The notes under the pieces were generated by a model, which was given only the letters and a program-made list of their open reading frames with translations, did not search any database and was not told the DNA's origin. Below, piece by piece: positions 58,330 to 64,000 of a DNA stretch of 64,000 nt (positions within the stretch are counted from its first letter, which is position 1; each line of letters begins with the position of its first letter). The stretch is from Engelhardtia mirabilis. Its GTDB lineage: Bacteria; Planctomycetota; UBA1135; GCA-002686595. The position numbers were made by a program, and so were the translations under genes. The stretch is taken from assembly GCF_007748095.1 (NCBI RefSeq), contig NZ_CP036287.1:6820001-6884000 (forward strand), given 5' to 3'.

Positions 58330-59648
58330 GCCGGCGATCGAAGGTACGCGAGGCCCTCCGGCAACTCGCGCGCGCCTTCGCCCAAGCCAGCGCCGAACAG
58401 CAGGGCGATGTCTCGGAGGGGGCGCTCGTCACCACGGAAGATGAAGACGCCGACGTCGGGCGCGCTTCCAACCGCCATGAGCACCTCGAGAATCGACGAC
58501 GCATTGCAGCGCCGCGGCCCGACCTCCAGCTCCACCGGTGTTCCGTGGTGGTTGACGACGCTGACGATCAACGCAACGGGCCGCGCGTGCAGCTGCACGC
58601 CATCTGGCAGCTCCACTTCCAGTTCGCGGATGCGGGTGTAGTCAGAGAGCACGGCGATCGCGATGGGTCGACCGGCTTCGAGCACGTCCGCGGCCCCGAC
58701 GAGCAGGTCGTTGAGGATCGTCGCCTGAACCTGAACAGGGTCGACAACTTGCGCGAGGAGCCGCCGGGTCGACTCACACCGCAAGTCGTTCTCATGGCGC
58801 TCGTGGAAGTGCGTCAGGTGAGTCACAGCCTCGAGCAGGTGGAGCGAGATCGAGGTGTAGCCGCGCAAGGCCACCAACCGACGATCGTTGGCCTCGAGGA
58901 CGGTGTTCTTGACGTAGGTATCGTAAGTCGACTGTAAATTATGGACAGTCGCCTCATAGACCCGAGCCTGCGCCTCGGTGCAGTGGCGCGCTAGGAACTC
59001 CTGGCGTACTCGAGGCTCTGAGATCGGCTGGATCCCCAACTCACCGAGCATTTGCGCCGCCTGACCGAACTTCGAAGCGACCTCAGCGATGCGCTGCTCC
59101 TCATCGCTGAGTTCGTCCTGCCCGACGTTGTGCGGCAGCCGAACTCGGGAGGTCGGATGACCAACGAAGTCTGCCGCAAGCGAACCCGTGCTCGGCTCAA
59201 TCCCGGCCGTATGCCCCTCTGACCTCACTGCTTCCACCAGCATCGCCAGCGCCTCACCGACGAACGTCGTCGCCCGACTCAGTCGACCAGCCAGGCGCTC
59301 ATGCGTCGATTCCTCGATCCAGTCGCGAATTCCGTAGGAATCCAGGCGGCCCTGCAAATGCAACAACGAATGGCCGGTGAGCGAGAACCCACGTATGGCC
59401 GCCACCAACTCGGTCAGATCGGCGAAGCGTCGATTGGTTCGGGCGCCGTGATCGTCGAGAAAAGACTCGAGCACCTGCGCTTCGTGTAGCAGCTGGAAGG
59501 CCCGGGCCTTCGTCCAACCGCTCGCACCTGCGCCTTCGACGGTGTTCAGAAGCCTGAAGAACGGCTCCGACTGCACCTGAAGCAGCTCGGCGAATCGAGC
59601 CTCCTCGATGACCTGCTCGATCGGGGCTTCCGGGGCGGGGCTATTCAC
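58326..59648 (-). CDS. Large helical protein with C-terminal HPr domain
   Basis: A 440-residue protein. Residues about 1-335 are all-helical with no recognised family (RLLNTVEGAGASGWTKARAF, GFSLTGHSLLHLQGRLDSYG, LVALRGYTSISLHLLEAVTH). Residues about 340-425 are an HPr fold: the phosphorylatable-His motif LHARPVALIVSVV (His354), the Ser46-type region CNASSILEVLMAVG, and VGVFIFRGDERPLRDIALLF. In the PTS, HPr passes phosphate from EI to EII; a fused HPr without a nearby EI or EII suggests a nitrogen-type or regulatory PTS. Its 5' end overlaps the 5' end of the sigma-factor frame on the other strand. Confidence 0.75.
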   Translation of the reverse strand: MNSPAPEAPIEQVIEEARFAELLQVQSEPFFRLLNTVEGAGASGWTKARAFQLLHEAQVLESFLDDHGARTNRRFADLTELVAAIRGFSLTGHSLLHLQGRLDSYGIRDWIEESTHERLAGRLSRATTFVGEALAMLVEAVRSEGHTAGIEPSTGSLAADFVGHPTSRVRLPHNVGQDELSDEEQRIAEVASKFGQAAQMLGELGIQPISEPRVRQEFLARHCTEAQARVYEATVHNLQSTYDTYVKNTVLEANDRRLVALRGYTSISLHLLEAVTHLTHFHERHENDLRCESTRRLLAQVVDPVQVQATILNDLLVGAADVLEAGRPIAIAVLSDYTRIRELEVELPDGVQLHARPVALIVSVVNHHGTPVELEVGPRRCNASSILEVLMAVGSAPDVGVFIFRGDERPLRDIALLFGAGLGEGARELPEGLAYLRSPA

Positions 59649-60645
59649 TCCGTCAACCCTACCAGACCCCCGATCGACAGGTCGGCCGACCGTCGCGCCC
59701 GAAACCCCCAGGCGACCTCAAGAGGGCAGCCCCACCCCGTCGATCGATCGGGCCTGGGGCATCCCGCAGGCAGCCGCCGCTGCCAACCCCAGGATCCGAG
59801 ATCCTCTCTCCCCGGCCCAGGGCCAGGAGGCCGCCATTTCCGCCGAGCGCTGTCTGGAGACCTACCTCCAGGAGATCAACGAGGTGCCCCTTCTCACCGC
59901 AGAAGAGGAGCGCGAGCTCGGGACCCGGATCCAATCCGGCGACCTCGAGGCGCGCGAGCACATGATTCGGGCGAACCTCCGCCTGGTCGTGTCCATCGCC
60001 AAGATGTACTCCGACCGCGGCCTTTCCCTGCAGGACCTCATCGCCGAGGGCAACATCGGCCTGATGAAGGCCGCGGAGAAGTTCGACCCCAAGGCCGGCT
60101 GCCGCTTCTCCACCTACGGCTCCTGGTGGATCAAGCAGTCGATCCGCCGCGCCCTCTCGAGCACGGTCCAATCCGTCCGAGTGCCGGGCTACATGAACGA
60201 GATGATCTCCAAGTGGCGCAACGTCAGCGCGGAGCTCTCCTACCGTCTCGGCCGCACCCCGAACATCTCCGAGGTCGCCAACGAACTCGGCATCCCCGAG
60301 GAGAGTTGGGGCGTCCTCCGCAACACCATCCACACCTCGGCCCTAGGACCCCAGGTCTCCCTCGACGCCCTCAGCATCCACCAAGAGGTGGTCGAGGATG
60401 AGAAGACCGCGGCCCCCGAGGACCTGATCGCCCACGCCGACCTGCTCGGCCGCCTGGCCGACCTGCTCGAGTTCCTCGACGAACGCGAATCGACCATCCT
60501 GCGCCTGCGCTACGGCCTTCAAGACGGCGCCGAGCCGATGACCCTGAAGGAGATCGGCAAGGTCGTCGGCCTCACCCGCGAGCGCGTCCGCCAGATCGAG
60601 CGCGATGTGCTCGGCCGCCTGCAGCGGGTGATCGAGGGAGACTGA
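59608..60645 (+). CDS. Sigma-70 family factor (group 1/2 type)
   Basis: A 345-residue protein as drawn from the only ATG (59608), which overlaps the divergent HPr-fusion gene. An ATT at 59836 sits 5 nt after AGGAGG in frame and would give 269 residues starting just before region 1.2; the codons between have weak bias. Region 1.2 CLETYLQEINEVPLLTAEEE; region 2 DLIAEGNIGLMKAAEKFDPK then STYGSWWIKQSIRRAL; region 3 ELSYRLGRTPNISEVANELG; region 4 LKEIGKVVGLTRERVRQIER. No region 1.1 and no sigma-54 features, so RpoD-like or an RpoS/SigA-type alternative. Confidence 0.88.
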   Translation: MTCSIGASGAGLFTPSTLPDPRSTGRPTVAPETPRRPQEGSPTPSIDRAWGIPQAAAAANPRIRDPLSPAQGQEAAISAERCLETYLQEINEVPLLTAEEERELGTRIQSGDLEAREHMIRANLRLVVSIAKMYSDRGLSLQDLIAEGNIGLMKAAEKFDPKAGCRFSTYGSWWIKQSIRRALSSTVQSVRVPGYMNEMISKWRNVSAELSYRLGRTPNISEVANELGIPEESWGVLRNTIHTSALGPQVSLDALSIHQEVVEDEKTAAPEDLIAHADLLGRLADLLEFLDERESTILRLRYGLQDGAEPMTLKEIGKVVGLTRERVRQIERDVLGRLQRVIEGD

Positions 60646-60671
60646 GCCGACCCGAGACGTCGTCACCATCC

Positions 60672-60704
60672 GGGGGCGCCTGGCGACAGCAGCCGGGTGC
60701 CCCC
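60672..60704 (+). terminator. Terminator after the sigma-factor gene
   Basis: GGGGGCGCC (60672-60680) with GGTGCCCCC (60696-60704), 9 pairs with one G-U, 15-nt loop, then GCTTCCGTT, about 27 nt past the stop. Confidence 0.6.
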
Positions 60705-60872
60705 GCTTCCGTTCGGCCCAAGCCACAGACCCTCCTGGAAGTCCCACCGGCACCGGTCTACGAGGTCACCGCAACGGGCCCAAGGACGCAGAGTCTTCGC
60801 CGCTAGACGAGCAGCTAGGCTGCCGCCCGCCCATCGATCCCCTGACCCCGCCACCACGGCCAGAGACCCACC

Positions 60873-61100
60873 ATGAACATCCGCATCGAGTACTGCGTCC
60901 GCTGAAACTACCTCCCCCAGGCGACCGGTCTGGTCGCCGAACTCCAAGCAGCATTCGGAGCTGCCGAGATCGACGCTGAACTCGTGAAGGGTGACCGCGG
61001 AGCTTTTGAAGTCAGCGTCGGTGATCGCTTGATCTTCTCGAAGCTTCGCGAGGGGCGGTTTCCAACCTATCAGGAGATCCCCAACCTCTTGGCGGGATAG
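60873..61100 (+). CDS. SelW-like (Rdx family) selenoprotein, Sec11 by in-frame TGA
   Basis: A 75-residue protein read through TGA 60903-60905: MNIRIEYCVR-U-NYLPQATGL. The Rdx family (SelW, SelT, SelH type) starts with a beta-strand and CxxC or CxxU exactly here (YCxxU/C-N/R-Y/W-L), and continues with a helix, a Glu/Val strand and GxFEVxxxGxxIxSKxxxxGFP; here KGDRGAFEVSVGDRLIFSKL followed by REGRFPTYQEIPNLL. Thus TGA most likely encodes selenocysteine in a CVRU redox motif. A hairpin with a GGUCU loop lies 15 nt after the TGA. ATG 60873; TAG 61098. Such proteins are thioredoxin-fold redox proteins. Conventional gene finding drops it. Confidence 0.9.
60920..60938 (+). promoter_or_regulatory. 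SECIS-like hairpin of the SelW-like gene
   Basis: Perfect 7-bp stem GGCGACC (60920-60926) / GGTCGCC (60932-60938) with loop GGUCU (60927-60931). The apical GGUC resembles the E. coli fdhF SECIS loop; the first loop G is 22 nt after the UGA, inside the usual 16-37 nt range. Confidence 0.85.
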
Positions 61101-62184
61101 GGTCCTCGTTGCCCGCGGGGGCAACCCGCTCCCGCGGAAGCGACAGCCGGCATCAGACACCAGACCACTTGCGGTACGCGAGTCGCTCCGCAAGTTGGAT
61201 CGAGCACACCGCGATTGGCCGCGGACCACTCGCTCGATCTGCAGCTGAGGGCCCCGCCGTCCACCCTAGAACGCGGACGGCTCGAGGGTCAGGGCCGGTC
61301 ACTCGCGACCGGAAAAATCGGCGAGCTTCGAGGGCGACTTCTGACCCTCGCGACCGCCGATCGATGCCGGCGAGCCTTGCGCGCCGCCGAGACACCTTGC
61401 GATCGGACGAGCTCAGCCCCGCCCGCCAAGGAGCCGCCCGTCGGCCCGGGGCCGATAGCCCACCGACCGAGCCTTCGCTCGGGTGTCAGCCCCGCGCCGG
61501 CCGTTGTCCCCCAGAGACCCACGGCTGGTCTCGGCGCCCCGGCCCCGGTTGAGGCTGCAGGGCCCTCGCACCGGACTCAGTCGACGACTCCCGGGTCGCC
61601 ATGGACGGCCGCAAGGACCCTTCACTCCGCCGCAACGGTGCAATCTCGGCGATGCGAGGGTCCGGTTCGAGCCGCTCGATGCAAGGTCCAAGCATGGTGC
61701 GCGGGAGCCGTCGGGGCCCCGTCGACAGGCACCAAGTTGATCCTTCCCAGCCAGCCGCGGTCACCGTCGACCCGCCCGGGCTGAACTCGCGGGGGGGATT
61801 CCCAGCCACCGTCCAGGAACCTCGGACCCGTAATCGCCGCGCCACCACCCCCGAGGATTCTCGGCGATCCCGCCTTCGCGCACGCTCGCCGATCAGGTTC
61901 GGCGAGTTCCGACGGTCGACCGCCAGCGCCCGGGAGCTCGACCTGGCATCTGGCCTGATTCGGCGAACGCCACCTGTCCGCGCTCCATCCATTCCGATCC
62001 GCCAAGTTCTCGGCCTCAGTCGAAGCCAACTCCATCCCTTCCGCCCGATCCCCTGATCCCGCGCGCGAGGGGGCCCGCGCCCGTGGGAACGATCGCCCCC
62101 GTCTACCCCCGGGAGTTCACCGGATCACCAGCCACGACGATCCGGCCATCCCATAGAACGGCAGACCCGCGAACTCCGCCGACT
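61101..62184. other. Gene-free region between SelW-like gene and kinase
   Basis: About 1.1 kb. Several open frames exist on both strands but none has GC3 bias, motif or start site; I see no gene and no tRNA-like fold. A hairpin (ACTTGCGG 61167-61174 with CCGCAAGT 61188-61195) may end the SelW-like transcript. The region adjoins an IS element and may be degraded sequence. Confidence 0.55.
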
Positions 62185-63407
62185 GTGAATCCCAACGACC
62201 ATTCCATCCCCGCTGCGATCCAGTGCTCACTCGACGCGAGCGTGGGGGCCGAGGATCCTCGTCATGGTCTCGAGCTGGCCTACGCTGCCTGGGAAGCCTC
62301 TATCCGGCTGGCCGTCCTCGCCGCGCCGCCGGAGGACCTCACGATCTTGGCCGACACAGGCTTCTCGACCTGGGTCGCGTGTTTCGAGGCGCCCGAGGTC
62401 GACGTCGACCTGACGGGCCTACCGCCACTGCTCGGCTTGCCCCGGGACCAGCGTGTCTGCGCCTTCGACCTCGTCGACCGGGTCGTCGCCGGACGGTTGC
62501 GAAGGCTCGACCATGGCGACGAGGAGTCCGTTTCGGCCGCGCTGCGCGAAGCCTTGCAACGCACCTGGGACGCCGGTGTCTTCGACGGGGCTGCCGCCGC
62601 ACTGGCCCGGGTTCCGTCTGCGCTCGAACCCTGGCTGATCCAGATATCCTCGACAACGTCCGCTCCCTCCGCGGGCTCAACCCTGCTGTTCTCCGGCTGG
62701 GCGACCACCGGGGCTCAGTTCCTCGATCTCGCCAGCGGCGTGATCTTGACCGGCAGTCGCCTCGAGCGACGCGTTCCCGGCCTCTCGGCGCGTGTCGGAG
62801 CGCTGTTGGGAGTCGCGTCGACCTGGGCTCCGGTGGACGACGACGTGCCGTATGACATCGACGGGTACGACATCCTCGGCCTGCTCGAAGAAGGAGGGAT
62901 GGGCCGAGTCCTCCTGGCACAGCAGCGGCGAACCAGCCGTCGCTTCGCCCTCAAGGTCGCTCGCGTCATGGTGGGCAAGACCCGCGCGGAACTCATCGTG
63001 CGCTTCGAGCAGGAGATCGAGGTCCTCGCCCGCTGCGAGCACCCTGGGGTGGCGCGCGTGGTCGACTCGGGTCTGACCGCCGACGAACCCTGGTATGCGA
63101 TGGAGTTCATCGACGGCCCTACCCTCGCTGACCTCGCGCGGACATTGACACCGACGGAGGGGCTCTCCACCGCGCTCGAGCGAGCGCGCGAGCGGCACCT
63201 CCGTCGCGCCCCGGCGCTGCGGCGACTGCATCGAAGCGGTCGGATGGCCCCACGTATCACCGCCCCGCCCCCTTGGCGGGATCTGGCGAGCCTCCTCGCC
63301 CGGGTGGCCGATGCGCTCCACCACCTCCACACGAGTGGCATCGTCCACCGCGACGTCAGCCCCGCCAACGTCTTGGTCGAGTGGTCCACGATGCGGCCGG
63401 TACTCAC
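62185..63407 (+). pseudogene. Ser/Thr protein kinase truncated by IS21-type insertion
   Basis: GTG 62185 (or 62083, poorer bias) opens a protein whose N-terminal 225 residues are of unknown type. The kinase domain then starts: YDILGLLEEGGMGRVLLAQQ (glycine loop), RRFALKVARVM (Lys), EQEIEVLARCEHPGVARVVD (Glu helix), YAMEFIDGPTLADL (hinge) and HRDVSPANVLV (catalytic Asp). Reading then goes PVLT and changes into IS sequence where DFG should follow; the frame stops at 63486 in the element. The metal-binding DFG, activation loop and C-lobe are lost, so the product cannot be a working kinase. Confidence 0.85.
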
Positions 63408-63442
63408 TGTTGCAGCTCGGGGTATCAAGTCCACCTGTAGCC

Positions 63443-63555
63443 CGGCCAAGCTGGTCCACCCCGGCGGCGGGGTGATGGGCGGGTGAGATCGGCCAGGCTG
63501 GTCCACCCTGGTTCGGCCAAGCTGGTCCACCTCAGCTCGGCCAAGCTGGTCCACC
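63443..63555 (+). repeat. IS21 terminal transposase-binding repeats
   Basis: Four 18-nt copies of CGGCCAAGCTGGTCCACC at 63443, 63490 (one mismatch), 63514 and 63538; the last three are spaced 24 nt apart. A degenerate TCAAGTCCACC lies at 63425. Multiple internal repeats at the tips are characteristic of IS21-family ends. Confidence 0.88.
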
Positions 63556-63655
63556 GCCGCCAGTCCCGAAGGTCCTCCCGCCGGTCTACTGACCGCCCTC
63601 ATCCTCTTCGGCTCCCACGAGCCAAGGAGGATGGATGGGCGCCAGGAGGACCGAC

Positions 63656-64000
63656 ATGCACAGACTTCAGGAGATGCTCCGCCTGCACAGGCTGGGGCAG
63701 GGATCGCGAGGGATCGCGCGACAGCTGCACATTGGGCGGGACACGATCCGTGCCTACATGCGCGCGCTCGCTACGGCGGGGCTGCTCGAGGGCGCGCCTA
63801 ACGAGCTGCCCGACCTCGATCAGCTGCGAGCGGCAGTCGAGGAGCACGTCCAGTCGAGGCAGGCGCCGCAGCAGCGCTCCTCGGTCGAGCGGTGGGTCGC
63901 GACGATCGAGCGGCTGCGGAAGAAGGGGGCCGGGCCGAGTGCGATCCACGACTGGCTACGCCTGAACGAGCCGGACTTCGACGGCAGCCTCTCGGCCATC
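63656..64000 (+). CDS. istA: IstA transposase, N-terminal part (open at right edge)
   Basis: 115 codons visible from ATG 63656 (SD CAGGAGGA); ATG 63635 in frame with AAGGAGG before it would add seven residues. HRLQEMLRLHRLGQGSRGIA followed by RQLHIGRDTIRAYMRAL is the IstA N-terminal helix-turn-helix; the later SSVERWVATIERLRKKGAGP is a linker and second DNA-binding region. The DDE catalytic core would lie beyond the window. It cuts and joins the IS ends with help of the IstB ATPase. Confidence 0.85.
   Translation, partial: MHRLQEMLRLHRLGQGSRGIARQLHIGRDTIRAYMRALATAGLLEGAPNELPDLDQLRAAVEEHVQSRQAPQQRSSVERWVATIERLRKKGAGPSAIHDWLRLNEPDFDGSLSAI

Larger units (their letters stand above)
63408..64000 (+). 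mobile_element. IS21-family insertion sequence, left part
   Basis: Begins with TG (TGTTGCAGCTCGG) at the point where the kinase frame breaks, carries four 18-bp terminal repeats and then istA, and continues past the right edge. The right end, istB and target duplication are not visible; the left edge is placed by loss of kinase homology and may be off by a few bases. Confidence 0.8.

Noticed and set aside
61601..62056. 151-codon frame before the kinase
   Set aside because: Ser/Arg/Pro-rich, no GC3 bias, no homology pattern, no start site.
63443..63555. The four 18-nt repeats as a short CRISPR or regulatory array
   Set aside because: Spacing of 24 nt leaves only about 6 nt between copies, and they sit at the tip of an element carrying istA, as expected for IS21 transposase sites.

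Overview
The window is GC-rich bacterial chromosome with strongly GC-biased third codon positions. The flagellum has both P- and L-ring genes (flgI, flgH) and there are periplasmic redox proteins, so the cell is Gram-negative. DUF1570-type proteins, large secreted beta-propeller/cytochrome proteins and an HPr-fusion protein suggest a deep-branching planctomycete or close relative. That placement is inference; there is no rRNA or tRNA gene here to fix it.

Layout. 1-5.1 kb: an SGNH hydrolase (cut by the left edge), a small lipoprotein, gmhA, a sigma-54 enhancer-binding protein, and a run of small stress/envelope-type genes led by a CsbD protein. 5.1-21.8 kb: a leftward flagellar rod/hook cluster, fliK-flgD-flgE, then (after 436 bp of repeats and a terminator) flgF-G-A-H-I-J-N-K-L followed by a small unknown gene, a GNAT acetyltransferase and a REC-PAS-GGDEF-degenerate EAL protein. 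fliK and flgF each have a textbook -24/-12 (sigma-54) promoter placed so that transcription should begin 1-2 nt before the start codon. 22.2-28.7 kb: a di-haem beta-propeller protein, rpiA, feoA-feoB. 28.8-31.3 kb: a DsbD-like transporter whose thioredoxin active site is interrupted by an in-frame TGA exactly where the first cysteine belongs, followed at once by a SECIS-like hairpin: a selenoprotein. 31.5-40.5 kb: an exported unknown protein, murJ, a YqeY protein, gyrA, a c-type haem protein, a membrane protein and a flavin reductase. 40.6-55.4 kb: a DUF1570 metalloprotease, an M48 protease, a cystathionine beta-synthase type enzyme, GT2, an alpha/beta hydrolase, a DUF374 acyltransferase, two large exported unknowns and a membrane-anchored cyclophilin. 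55.6-60.6 kb: a 185-bp inverted repeat, parB with a parS site but no adjacent parA, a membrane protein, a phosphoesterase, an HPr-domain fusion and a sigma-70 family factor. 60.9-61.1 kb: a second selenoprotein, SelW/Rdx-like (CxxU), with a hairpin whose GGUCU apical loop resembles that of E. coli fdhF. 61.1-64 kb: about 1 kb without genes, then a Ser/Thr kinase cut between its HRD and DFG motifs by the left end of an IS21-family element (four 18-bp terminal repeats plus the start of istA), which runs off the right edge.

Most notable: two independent in-frame-UGA selenoproteins that a standard gene caller would break or miss; near-leaderless sigma-54 promoters driving both flagellar operons; and three long intergenic inverted-repeat elements, two of them sharing a core and one sharing a 22-nt end with a distant site.
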